64,000 nt of DNA from G965230065 sp965230065 (GTDB lineage Bacteria; Bacteroidota; Bacteroidia; Cytophagales; Cyclobacteriaceae). Location of the stretch: assembly GCA_965230065.1 (NCBI GenBank), contig OZ245942.1, positions 2,914,001 through 2,978,000 of the forward strand, read 5' to 3'. Within the stretch, counting starts at the first letter, position 1. Each line of letters starts with the position of its first letter. This document shows positions 16,947 to 26,400 of the stretch, piece by piece. The notes under the pieces were generated by a model. It worked only from the letters and a program-made list of their open reading frames with translations, had not been told where the DNA came from and did no database searches. The position numbers were made by a program, and so were the translations under genes.

Positions 16947-17375
16947 AAGAATTTACTGCTGGCGAACCCGTCACCCACACTCTGGTGTCGGACGCTGTCC
17001 GGTGCCTCACGAATAAAATGCGACTCCGTCGCCCGACCAAGGTATTAGCCCCTACGCAAAACCAGATGCATCTTTTCCATTGCTCTTACCCATAACACCA
17101 AAAATCAAAGAAATATGTTCGCATTCTGCTTTTGATACATTACATTTAGGACAGCATATTAAAGCAAGAGTTTAACAGGCTGCGTGCCCCGGGCTGCGTG
17201 CCCTGAAAGATGCCTATTTGACAAAACAAGGAAAACCCGAATATATTTTTATCTATCGGTTATACCTTTCAGCCCACTGTATACTAAGTGCATAAACCGC
17301 TCTTCCCTCAGCCAATTAAAGCGGTTTTATTTGAACATGGAATTTGTATAAACTTTTTATATCAACCCTCATACC
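16947..17375. other. 429-base intergenic region with hairpins and a direct repeat
   Basis: No gene seen. At about 16984-17030 two small hairpins occur in a GC-rich block: CGGAC-gct-GTCCG extended by G-U pairs (GGTGT with GTGCC), and GCGAC-tcc-GTCGC. At about 17178-17206 the 11-mer GCTGCGTGCCC occurs twice in tandem, separated by CGG. The remainder is AT-rich and must contain the promoter of the downstream cassette; GTATAAACTTTTTAT at about 17345-17360 is the best -7 candidate but is imperfect. The block separates housekeeping genes from the unusual cassette. Confidence 0.5.
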
Positions 17376-18038
17376 ATGAAGAACCTTGTCCAAATTGCTG
17401 CTGAACATCTTGGTGTTACAGAAGTGGCCGGAGATGAAGACAACCCCGTCGTTGTAAAGTTTGCCCAGGAAGCAGGCTTCAAAGAAATTACCGACGACGA
17501 AACACCCTGGTGCAGCATTTTTGTTAACTGGTGTTGTAAAGAGGCTGAACTGCAACGCACCCACAAAGCCAATGCCCGCAGTTGGCTGTACATTGGCCTG
17601 CCCATAGACAACCCTGCCCCCGGTGATATTGTCATCTTTTGGCGGGATCACCCCCAGTCTTGGAAGGGGCACGTGGGTATCTTTATGGGCTATTCCAAAG
17701 ACATGTCGCAGGTATTCACCCTGGGAGGCAACCAACGCAACAGCGTGTCCATTCAGGGGTACGATGCCAACAAAGTATTGGGTTTCCGCAGGCTCACCAC
17801 AGTAGGTAACCTGGAAATGCCCAAGCCTACCCTACAACTGGGCGATACCAATGAGGAAGTTATCAAACTCCAAATTATTCTCATAGAATTAGGATACGAC
17901 TGTGGCGCCAAAGACGGAGCATTTGGCCCCCGTACCGAAAGGCAACTGAAAGCCCTGCAACGGCACGAACAACATATAGACAACGGCATATTTGATGAAA
18001 AAATGAAGACCTTGCTTGAAAATATTTTCCAAAGATAA
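17376..18038 (+). CDS. TIGR02594-type Cys/His cell-wall hydrolase with peptidoglycan-binding domain
   Basis: A 220-residue protein without a signal peptide. Residues 1-140 match the TIGR02594 family of the CHAP/NlpC-P60 class: the putative nucleophile is Cys46 in DETPWCSIFVNWCC, followed by PAPGDIVIFWR and the histidine in WKGHVGIFMG (His99). Residues 153-215 are a peptidoglycan-binding domain (LQLGDTNEEVIKLQ, GYDCGAKDGAFGPRT). Such enzymes cleave peptide bonds in peptidoglycan and are common among phage endolysins and secretion effectors. Lack of a signal suggests release by lysis or a dedicated system. It is the first gene of a compact six-gene run that ends at 21585. Confidence 0.85.
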   Translation: MKNLVQIAAEHLGVTEVAGDEDNPVVVKFAQEAGFKEITDDETPWCSIFVNWCCKEAELQRTHKANARSWLYIGLPIDNPAPGDIVIFWRDHPQSWKGHVGIFMGYSKDMSQVFTLGGNQRNSVSIQGYDANKVLGFRRLTTVGNLEMPKPTLQLGDTNEEVIKLQIILIELGYDCGAKDGAFGPRTERQLKALQRHEQHIDNGIFDEKMKTLLENIFQR

Positions 18039-18050
18039 CCCACAAAACCT

Positions 18051-18452
18051 ATGGCAGAGATACAACCCGACGAGGGACAACAAAAACTAAGGGGAGGCTT
18101 TAAGAAACTTCTCTCCAACATCGGCAGGGTGATAGGCGATGCCGCCTCCCTGGAAGTAACCACCTTTACCGGAAACTTTGAGTACAAAGCTTCCGAAATT
18201 ATCCGCAATGGCGTAGACAAAGTGGAGATAGAAAAGGTGCTGAAGCAACTTACCATTACCAACAACGCCAACCTGCGCCTGGTAGCCTACACCAATGTAA
18301 AAATAGATTCTGACATATCTACCATCGTAAAAAGCGACCTTTCTGAAGCAGATGCCGAACTGCTAAAGCTGCACATGGAAATGCTGCAATCGTCAAAAGA
18401 ATCGCGGCAGGCTGTCATCTCTTTGGTAACAGACCTTATCAAGAAGTCATGA
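18051..18452 (+). CDS. Small cassette protein with IDGD-like domain (IDSD variant)
   Basis: A 133-residue protein of unrecognised family. After an amphipathic N-terminus (GGFKKLLSNIGRVIGDAA) it has SLEVTTFTGNF, which recurs in two genes downstream as LKIQTLMGN and LEINTLL. The core VAYTNVKIDSDISTIV (residues 78-93) is the variant of the IDGD motif carried by the other four unassigned cassette genes, and it is followed by a helix with ELLKLH comparable to PELVQFH and PELYQNH in its relatives. It starts 12 bases after the hydrolase and overlaps the next gene by ATGA, so all are expected in one operon. Function unknown. Confidence 0.7.
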   Translation: MAEIQPDEGQQKLRGGFKKLLSNIGRVIGDAASLEVTTFTGNFEYKASEIIRNGVDKVEIEKVLKQLTITNNANLRLVAYTNVKIDSDISTIVKSDLSEADAELLKLHMEMLQSSKESRQAVISLVTDLIKKS

Positions 18453-20077
18453 ACGAAGCATTCCTGGTAACCCGGCTGGAACAGGAACTGGCCACACACC
18501 CACACAGGCAAAGCGAAGTGCTACAGCATTTGGTAGAGCTGGGGTATTTACCCCTGGCCTCAGCCAACGCGATGCTGCCCGCCCAGGTTACCCGTGCAAA
18601 AGAAGCTTTTCTTGAGGAACTGGAACAATCAGCCCTGTTCACTGAACAGGAAATTGCCGTTCATCAAAAGGTAGGTGAAGAACATTTTGTACTACACTTT
18701 TTACGCAAAGCCACCAACATAGACGAAGGCGTTGTGGTGCAGCATTTACCATCATTTGGTACACAAAACCTATTAAGCCGCATCATCCATTACCGCCTCG
18801 ACCTTTTCGGGCTATGGCTGCACCCCGTGCATTTGCCGTATGCACAAACCACAGCCGTGCAGTTAGAAGAAATGGCTGCTTACACAAAAACCGATGCCCT
18901 GCAGGCTTTTAACCTCATGGCCGATGTAGAGCAGCTCACCCGCCACCTGTTGGCTACGCACGAAGAGGCACAATTCATCCTTACCTTTCAAACCATACAG
19001 GTAAACGAAGCGCTGCAAAACAAACTGGACCGCAGGCGCAACTTCAAAAACCAGTTGCTAAGAGATTTTGAGGAAAAAAATGCCTTCTTCCGGCACGTAA
19101 ACCAAAACGTGCTCAGGAACAATGAAAAGAAAATAGATTACCCCTTTCTGCACGAAGAAAGCAGAAACAGTTTTAAGCGGTTCATACTACGGCTGATACA
19201 GGTACACCAGTGGCAGGACGGCTTTTATGATGGCGTGCTGGATACCAAGATTGGTGCAGTGACCCTGGAAGGCGTGTTGCAATCCATTGACTTTTATAAC
19301 GAAGCCGACAAGAAAGACATCAAAACGCACCGGGTGCTTACCTACCTGGGCAAAAACTTTTATATGTTCAATGCCCTCTTCTTTTTGCAGGAATACATGC
19401 TGGAAGAGGCCGAAGAAACAGGGCAGGAAGAAACCCTTTGGGAGCAACTATCAGTACAGGTACAAAATGCCGATGATGCTACCCAACAAACTTTTCAGCA
19501 AAATCTGGATAAGCTAAAAGCAGACGTTTATGCAGATACAAACCGACCACCGCATGAAAAGATGGGGCTGCTGAAACGCATTTATTGTGGCATCAAGAAG
19601 ATTATTAAGAAAGCCCTGCGCTTTATTCGAAAAATATTCAACTGGATTGTCACGCAAGCAGCCAAAGCCTGGAACTTCCTAAAAAAACTATTCAACACCT
19701 TTTTTGATAACCTTGCTACCGGGCTTAGGGTGTTTATTGACGGCATGAAGTTGCTGATAGGCAAAAAGTATATCGTAACACAAGAAAGCAACCAATTGAT
19801 TGTATCCCGCTTTCGGCTGGATGGGGACGTGGTGAATATTTGTTTTCAATCATCCACTCCGCTCATTCCAAAGCATGTATCTCAAACACGGTATCAGTTT
19901 GGCAGTTTGCAATTTTCTATGGCAGTGGTAGGGGGCATACTAAAAATTGTGCTGCGCGCCCTCATTCTGATTTCCCTGCCCTTTCTACTCATTGCCATTG
20001 TAAAAGTATTCCGGAAAATTATGGCAGCCTATCAATCTGTTGCATCGGCTGCTGAAGCAATAACATCATTATCATAA
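18449..20077 (+). CDS. Large cassette protein: PG-binding-like segment, cationic amphipathic region, IDGD motif, C-terminal membrane helix
   Basis: A 542-residue protein not recognised as a whole. Residues 1-250 are helical and uncharacterised. QWQDGFYDGVLDTKIGAVT (about 254-272) resembles a peptidoglycan-binding-1 repeat. Residues 374-440 form a striking run of Lys/Arg and bulky hydrophobics (RIYCGIKKIIKKALRFIRKI, then NFLKKLFNTFFDNL) with helical amphipathicity. The IDGD-like motif follows at SRFRLDGDVVNICF (453-466), and residues 493-522 are a membrane helix. The layout would suit a membrane-permeabilising effector delivered to or held at the envelope, but that is inference. It overlaps its upstream neighbour by 4 bases. 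Confidence 0.7.
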   Translation: MNEAFLVTRLEQELATHPHRQSEVLQHLVELGYLPLASANAMLPAQVTRAKEAFLEELEQSALFTEQEIAVHQKVGEEHFVLHFLRKATNIDEGVVVQHLPSFGTQNLLSRIIHYRLDLFGLWLHPVHLPYAQTTAVQLEEMAAYTKTDALQAFNLMADVEQLTRHLLATHEEAQFILTFQTIQVNEALQNKLDRRRNFKNQLLRDFEEKNAFFRHVNQNVLRNNEKKIDYPFLHEESRNSFKRFILRLIQVHQWQDGFYDGVLDTKIGAVTLEGVLQSIDFYNEADKKDIKTHRVLTYLGKNFYMFNALFFLQEYMLEEAEETGQEETLWEQLSVQVQNADDATQQTFQQNLDKLKADVYADTNRPPHEKMGLLKRIYCGIKKIIKKALRFIRKIFNWIVTQAAKAWNFLKKLFNTFFDNLATGLRVFIDGMKLLIGKKYIVTQESNQLIVSRFRLDGDVVNICFQSSTPLIPKHVSQTRYQFGSLQFSMAVVGGILKIVLRALILISLPFLLIAIVKVFRKIMAAYQSVASAAEAITSLS

Positions 20078-20090
20078 ATATCTAACCATT

Positions 20091-20432
20091 ATGAGCAAAG
20101 CGAAAGAAGTATTACAACGCATTGAAAACAGCATACAAGACCTGACAGAGCTGAAGATACAAACCCTGATGGGCAATATGGAAATTGACTCGGAAGGGAA
20201 TGTTAATTTAAAAAATGAACAGTCGGTTGATGGCATCGTAAGCAAAATCAATTTGGTAGATGGTGATATCACCACCCAAATGACCGAAACATTCTATAAA
20301 GCCTACCCTGAGCTGGTGCAGTTTCATCAATCGCGGGAGGCACAAGGCAATGAAATTATTGAGGGAAATATCATGGCCCTTAAAACGATCACTATTACGC
20401 TGAGGCAACTGTTCGATAGCGATAATACATAA
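20091..20432 (+). CDS. Small cassette protein with IDGD domain
   Basis: A 113-residue soluble protein of unrecognised family and a compact relative of its neighbours: LTELKIQTLMGNMEID (18-33) corresponds to the SLEVTTFTGN strand of the 18051 protein, and INLVDGDITTQMTETF (53-68) is its IDGD segment. It is followed by YPELVQFHQ, which parallels YPELYQNH in the 21109 protein. It consists essentially of the shared domain alone, so it defines the domain's minimal size. It lies 13 bases after the large cassette gene and 3 bases before the next. Confidence 0.7.
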   Translation: MSKAKEVLQRIENSIQDLTELKIQTLMGNMEIDSEGNVNLKNEQSVDGIVSKINLVDGDITTQMTETFYKAYPELVQFHQSREAQGNEIIEGNIMALKTITITLRQLFDSDNT

Positions 20433-20435
20433 AGC

Positions 20436-21140
20436 ATGGCAAGTAAGAAGAACGCGAATGACAAGGACAGCATCATCAGCGAATTGCTCGATGACCTCAC
20501 GCACCTGGAAATCAATACCTTGTTGAAAGAGGGCATGACGGCTGCCCAGCCCCCCGACTACATAGAAGAAGTTTTTTACAGGCTGGTAGAGCGGTATACC
20601 ATCAAGCTGAACATCATCCTGGATAGGAATGAGATTGGTTTTCCTACCATCGTGGAAACATTTACTACTATCCAACAATTTCATGCGCATATCAATGCGA
20701 TATGTGACCACATGGATGACAACAACCTTAGAATGGCGGAAGATGATTATATCATTTTCCTGCGTATGAAGTCGTTTTGCGTGTATATTGAATCCAAAGA
20801 TAAGGTAGTTATTAAAGACAGAGCTACAGATACACCTCTTAATGAAACGCTGTATACAGTTAGTTTGCCTAAGCACGAAGAATATGTCTTTGACTTAACC
20901 GTTCGGGAACGGGCAAAGCTCAAGCGCATGTACGACCTGGGCACCGAAACCGTCATCTTACAAACCCGCTTCGGTATTGACGGGGATGTGGTTACGCGTA
21001 TTGAGCAAAACTTTGCAGCCCGCCCCCGGCAAACTATTCTGGATGTACATGACAAACATACCAACCTTTCACTCCAATATTGGGATAAACTCGTGACCAT
21101 CGTTGTAGATGTCGTTTCAGGCATATTTAAAAGAAAGTAA
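20436..21140 (+). CDS. Cassette protein with helical N-terminus and C-terminal IDGD domain
   Basis: A 234-residue protein of unrecognised family. The N-terminal LLDDLTHLEINTLLKEG repeats the strand motif of the smaller paralogues. Residues 45-165 are mostly helical with many acidic and Lys residues. The C-terminal part carries VILQTRFGIDGDVVTRIEQN (173-192) and then a helix, DVHDKHTNLSLQYWDKLVTI, ending in a hydrophobic VVDVVSGIF. It therefore has both halves of the shared domain, separated by an insert. The last 32 bases overlap the start of the next gene in another frame. Confidence 0.7.
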   Translation: MASKKNANDKDSIISELLDDLTHLEINTLLKEGMTAAQPPDYIEEVFYRLVERYTIKLNIILDRNEIGFPTIVETFTTIQQFHAHINAICDHMDDNNLRMAEDDYIIFLRMKSFCVYIESKDKVVIKDRATDTPLNETLYTVSLPKHEEYVFDLTVRERAKLKRMYDLGTETVILQTRFGIDGDVVTRIEQNFAARPRQTILDVHDKHTNLSLQYWDKLVTIVVDVVSGIFKRK

Positions 21141-21585
21141 AAAAAAGTATTTCGGCTACTTCGATTTGTTAAAAGTGTTGCTGAAGAAGGGAGAATACCG
21201 TGTGCTTGCCAAAGACGCAGAAGAACAGGCCGTAATTTTGAGCACATTGTACATAGACGGAGATGTGCTTTGCAGTGTTTTCACCGAAAACAACGTACCC
21301 CGCATTGAACAATACCCCGAACTTTACCAAAACCACATAGCACAGTTACAGCAAAAAGTGCAGGCATTACAAGTGTTTATCAACCAAAGCAGGGGTGTGG
21401 CTGTCGGAGGGTCGTTCACACTTCCTTATCTCGTTGAATTCATCACTACTTCAGATATTGCCTTCATTTACCCTTTAACCTCATCGGTACTTTTTGCCGG
21501 AATGGCCTTTTTTTTCAAAAGGTTTACAGGCAGGTTCGTTATAAAAATCTTCAGTGCTGTGTTTTTTCGCAAATTTCGGTTTTGA
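21109..21585 (+). CDS. Last cassette protein: IDGD domain plus C-terminal membrane segments
   Basis: A 158-residue protein of unrecognised family. AVILSTLYIDGDVLCSVF (41-58) is almost the same motif as VILQTRFGIDGDVVTRI in the preceding protein, and EQYPELYQNHIAQLQ follows. Residues about 98-150 are hydrophobic with two likely membrane helices (TSDIAFIYPLTSSVLFAGMA) and a basic Phe-rich end. The ATG at 21109 gives a 32-base overlap with the upstream gene; no other ATG precedes the conserved region, so this start or a TTG/GTG within 21166-21180 must be used. It closes the run, and about 100 bases separate it from the M28 gene. Confidence 0.65.
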   Translation: MSFQAYLKESKKKYFGYFDLLKVLLKKGEYRVLAKDAEEQAVILSTLYIDGDVLCSVFTENNVPRIEQYPELYQNHIAQLQQKVQALQVFINQSRGVAVGGSFTLPYLVEFITTSDIAFIYPLTSSVLFAGMAFFFKRFTGRFVIKIFSAVFFRKFRF

Positions 21586-21681
21586 GTACAGGCTTGTCAG
21601 CTTCATGAATATAAGGGTGCAATTTTGCTTCTCATAGAGAAGTTAGACATATTTGTATATCGTCAACCTGAAATCTGTACT

Positions 21682-23358
21682 ATGAACTTACCTGTATCTT
21701 TCCTCACATTTTTTCTTTTGGTAATAACATGGATGGCCTGCACTTCAGAAAAACCGGAAGTAGCTGCTACTACGGAAGAAAGCATCACGGCGGAAGAATT
21801 GAAACAACATGTATCCACCCTGGCTTCCGACGAATTTCAGGGCCGCATGCCCTTTACCGAAGGGGAAGAAAAAACCATTAATTATTTAAAAAATGCTTTT
21901 CAGGAAATGGGGTTGGAACCCGGGAATGGGGATAGTTACTTTCAGGAAGTGCCTTTGGTAGAAATAGCATCACAGCCGGATGAAGCGGTAATGATTGAAG
22001 GCAATGGGCAATCGCTGAACATGGAATTTGCAAAAGATTACGTAGCCCTCACCCGCCGCGTAACTGACAAAGTGGAAGTGAACGGTTCGGAACTGGTATT
22101 TGCCGGCTTTGGCATTGTAGCTCCTGAATATGAATGGAACGATTACGAAGGTATCGATTGGGAGGGCAAAACAGCCGTAGTGCTGGTCAACGACCCCGGT
22201 TTTGGTACCGACGACAGTACCTTTTTCAAAGGTAATACCATGACGTATTACGGTCGCTGGACCTACAAATACGAAGAAGCCGCCCGGCAGGGAGCAGACG
22301 GCATCTTGATTGTACACAATACCGCCCCCGCCGGCTACCCCTGGGGCGTAGTGCAAAACGGATGGACAGGAGCAAACCTGTACCTGCAAAGCGAAAACAA
22401 CAACATGGACCGTTGCGCTTTTGAAGGGTGGGTTTCCCAATCTGTTGCACAAAAGCTTTTTGAAATGACAGGCGTGGAAAATGCTTTAGGCCAGGCGCGG
22501 AAGCCCGGTTTCCAACCCATTCCCCTAAACATGAGATTGTCCATGACATTGGAAAATACGTACGAGTCTTCTGTTTCCCAAAATGTAATTGCCAAAGTGA
22601 GTGGTAGTGAACGCTCTGATGAAACCATCATTTACACCGCCCACTGGGACCACCTGGGCATTGCCGACCCTATTGAAGGCGACAGCATTTACAATGGCGC
22701 CCTCGATAATGCTTCCGGCACAGCCTGCCTGCTTGAGATTGCCGATGCTTTTAGCAAATTGCCCCAAAAACCGGAAAGAACCGTGGTTTTCCTGGCCGTA
22801 ACGGCCGAAGAACAAGGGTTACTGGGTTCGGCCTATTATGTAGAGAATCCTATCTATCCGTTGACTAAAACGGTGGCGAATATTAACATGGATGCCCTTC
22901 AGTTCAGGGGTAAAATGAAAGACCTCACCATTGTAGGCTATGGACAATCTGAGCTGGACGAGTATGCCAAAGCAGCCGCAGCTGTGCAGGGCCGTTATAT
23001 TTATCCTGACCCCAATGCCGAAAAAGGCTACTTTTTCCGATCAGATCACTTCAACTTTGCCAAAAAAGGCGTGCCTGCCCTGTATGCCAGTGGAGAATAC
23101 GAACATGCCGAAAAAGGCGTGGAATGGACCAAACAACAAAGCGATGCCTGGATTTCTGAAAATTACCATCAGCCTTCCGATGAGTTTGTAGAGAGCGAAT
23201 GGAACTTTGAAGGCATTGTGCAGGATGCCCGCTTGTTATTTAACATCGGCTATGAACTGAGCAATGAAAGTACTTTTCCTGAATGGAAAGAAGGCTCGGA
23301 GTTTAAGTCTATTCGGGAAGAATCCCTGCTTGGGGAAGGGGTAAGCATGCGTAAGTAG
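21682..23358 (+). CDS. M28 family zinc aminopeptidase, probable lipoprotein, with PA domain
   Basis: A 558-residue peptidase. The N-terminus MNLPVSFLTFFLLVITWMAC is a lipoprotein-like signal with Cys20 as the probable lipid site, although Trp at -3 is unusual for a lipobox. A protease-associated insert (about 100-290) precedes the M28 catalytic domain. Zinc ligands are visible in YTAHWDHLG, NGALDNASG, VTAEEQGLLGSAYYVE and NMDALQ, and a final His in NYHQPSDEF. It should remove N-terminal residues from peptides in the periplasm or on the cell surface. An upstream in-frame extension to 21625 lacks a signal and is rejected. It is not obviously part of the cassette before it. Confidence 0.9.
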   Translation: MNLPVSFLTFFLLVITWMACTSEKPEVAATTEESITAEELKQHVSTLASDEFQGRMPFTEGEEKTINYLKNAFQEMGLEPGNGDSYFQEVPLVEIASQPDEAVMIEGNGQSLNMEFAKDYVALTRRVTDKVEVNGSELVFAGFGIVAPEYEWNDYEGIDWEGKTAVVLVNDPGFGTDDSTFFKGNTMTYYGRWTYKYEEAARQGADGILIVHNTAPAGYPWGVVQNGWTGANLYLQSENNNMDRCAFEGWVSQSVAQKLFEMTGVENALGQARKPGFQPIPLNMRLSMTLENTYESSVSQNVIAKVSGSERSDETIIYTAHWDHLGIADPIEGDSIYNGALDNASGTACLLEIADAFSKLPQKPERTVVFLAVTAEEQGLLGSAYYVENPIYPLTKTVANINMDALQFRGKMKDLTIVGYGQSELDEYAKAAAAVQGRYIYPDPNAEKGYFFRSDHFNFAKKGVPALYASGEYEHAEKGVEWTKQQSDAWISENYHQPSDEFVESEWNFEGIVQDARLLFNIGYELSNESTFPEWKEGSEFKSIREESLLGEGVSMRK

Positions 23359-23453
23359 GTTCACTCGTTATTGAAATTCTGATTGTAAGTTCGTTTTTTT
23401 TTAACAAAACCTTCTTAGATTTAAGTAAAACGCTACTTACACTACTAGTGATC

Positions 23454-26400
23454 ATGCAGCAATTTCCTTCTTGCAAAGGCATTGAAAATCATGCGCTTTA
23501 CCATAACTTTTTGTTTAAGTATTGCATATTGTGCATGTTTTCCATGTTGCAATGTATATGTGCCGTCTCCACGTTGGCGCATCCTAAAACGGCATTTACT
23601 ATTGCCAAGACCCCTATGCCAGCTGATAGTGTGCTGGCTGCCAGGTTTTGTATAATGGCACAAAATACTGATAATCCTGATAGTATTTCTTCCCATCTCG
23701 AGCAGGCTGCGGAGTTATATGCCAAAAACCAGTTATGGTCATCTTTGCTTGGGTGTGCGATTGATGTAAATCTTCGGCTACTTAGGGCACAAAAGTTCAA
23801 TGAGGTTATTCCTTTCTTGGAAAAAATTAAGGATGGTTATCCCGAAGCTTTTTCAGGAGCCAGTAAGCAGGTATCTGATTATTATTTTTTATTAAGTCAG
23901 GCTTATTCCTCTACGGGGCAGTATTATGAAGCATTATCGTATTGCCTTCAATCGACAAACATGGTCGAACAGATTGAGGGAGAAGGATATCCCGGTCTTG
24001 CCCGGCAATATGCATCCCTGAGTTTTTTATATAGCAGCCTAAGCCAACCTGGAAAGGCCCTGGAGTATGGGAAAAAGAATTTATCAGCTGTTGAAGGGTC
24101 GGGTGATCCTATGCTACTTTCACAGGCACATCACTTTATCGGTAATATTTATCATCAGATGCGAGAGTACGAGCGGGCTGTTTCTTATTTTACCAAGTCA
24201 ATATCGATAATCAAGGGTATGGAAAGGCCCAGCCTTCCTTCGCTGGTGAGAACGTATGTAAACCTGGGCACTTCCTATATTTATCTGGAAGATTTTGAAA
24301 GCAGTATTTATTATCTGGAAGAAGCCTTGTCTGGTGCCAGGCAAATGGGTAATGATTATTTTGCTGCGGCTGCTTACAGCAACTTAGGTAATGCATACCT
24401 TACTTTTGAAGAATATGAAAAAGCCCTGGAGAGCAATCAGCTCGCGTTGGAAAAGCTGCAGGGTATGTTTGGAACAATGCACCCCTCGCTCAATAAGCCT
24501 TATTTCAACATTGGTAAGGTGCATTTGGTTATGAAAAATTATGCCCAGGCAGAAAAATCGTACGGCAAAGCCCTTCAAATAGATACTACTTTTTATGGAA
24601 AAGTGCATGCTTATCCAGCGGAGACGTATCAGGGATTGGGGAACGTTTATGAAGCCAAACACAACTATGCCCGTGCATTATCCCTATACCAAAAGTCTAT
24701 TGATGCTTTAGTTTTATCAGATACTGCCATCAACATCGAAAATGGTAATCCAATAACCATCAAGGATGTGGCTGATAAATTTATTTTGCTGGAAACCCTT
24801 ACGAAAAAAGCCAATACGCTGGCAAAATTATATACCCAAACCCAAGATACCACCCACTTACTGCATGCGCTCGATACCTACAAGCTGTGTGCATTCTTGC
24901 AGGATAATACCCGGAAACACATGAGTAACGAAGATGCTAAGCTACTATTTGCGGCAAATTATTCCGATTTCTTTGAGAATGCCATCAAAACAGCTTATCA
25001 GCTTTATCAACTTCAACAAAATGAAAAGTACCTGTTGCTCATTCTTGATTTTATTGAACAAAACAAAGCCAATAATTTGGTGGAATCACTGGCCCGGGCT
25101 CGGGTACGCGAACAGTTCAACCCTGGCGACTCTCTGCTTGAACAAGAAAATACGTATAAAGCAGAAATTGCTTATTTAGAAAGTAAATTGTTTGAAGAAA
25201 AAGCAAAAGAAGGGCAAACTGACCAAGGGCAGATAGAGAAATGGAACACAGAAATTTTTTCTTTGAACCAGTCCCTTGAGGATGTGGTAGTAAAAATTAA
25301 ATCAGCTTACCCACAATATTATCAGGCAATGTATCAAAAAAATGATATTGATGCGGATGCGCTGCAAAACACATTATTAGCTGAAGATGAAATGCTTTTA
25401 AACTTTTTTGCAGGCGACAGTGCCATTTATGTACTTTCCGTAGATAAAGATGATTTTCATGTGGAGGCTATTTCCCTGGAAAATGACCTTTTGACAAAGA
25501 TTGAAACTTTTATTCACCGCTTAAACAATAATGATTCTACCGGGTACTTCAGTCAAGCTTATAGCTTATATCAAATGTTGGTAGAAAAAGCCTTAAACAA
25601 TCATGCTTCAGGTAATATCAACCATCTGATTATTGTCCCAGACGGAGTGCTTTCCTATTTGCCATTTGAAGTATTAATAAATAAGCCTATTAATGACCAA
25701 CAATCCTACAACCAATTGGACTATTTGCTTAAAAAATATGCAATCAGCTATCAGTATTCGGTAGAGCTTTTATCATTACAAGCGACAAAGCATGTTAATA
25801 ACCTGAATCAACAAACGTTTATTGGTTATGCTCCCCAATTTAGTAAAACAGCCAACCCACTGCTTGCTACCCGCTCGTCTTCAGATAGTTTGCTTGTGGA
25901 TGAATTGGAACGCCTTCCCCAGGCAGAAGAAGAAGTGAGGAATATTGCCGAAATGCTTGAAGGAAATTTCACCATAGGTAATGCTGCCACCGAAGAACAT
26001 TTCAAACAACAGGCCGAAAGTGCGCGCATTATACACGTAGCTTCCCACACCATCATCAATGACGAAAATCCCATGTATTCCAAACTGGTGTTTGCACCCG
26101 GTCAGGATACTTTGGAAGATGGACTGTTACATACTTACGAACTATACAACATGCGCCTCAATGCCGACCTGGTTACGTTGAGTGCGTGCAATACAGGTAT
26201 TGGTAAAATTTATGAAGGAGAAGGCGTGATGAGCCTGGCCCGAGGGTTTATGTATGCAGGCGTGCCCAATGTGTTGATGAGCCTATGGTCAGTACCCGAT
26301 CGTTCTACTTCCCAAATTATGCAATATTTTTACGAAGAAGTGCAAGCAGGGCATACAAAGGCCGAAGCTTTGCGACTGGCAAAGTTAAAATATTTACAGG

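Noticed and set aside
17376..18038. Prophage endolysin as the explanation of the hydrolase gene
   Set aside because: No holin, portal, capsid, tail, integrase or att-like repeats lie nearby; the five following genes share a domain not known to me from phages. A phage origin of the single gene remains possible.
20208..20876. 222-codon minus-strand frame
   Set aside because: Antisense to two cassette genes that share motifs with their neighbours; no domain seen in the antisense product.
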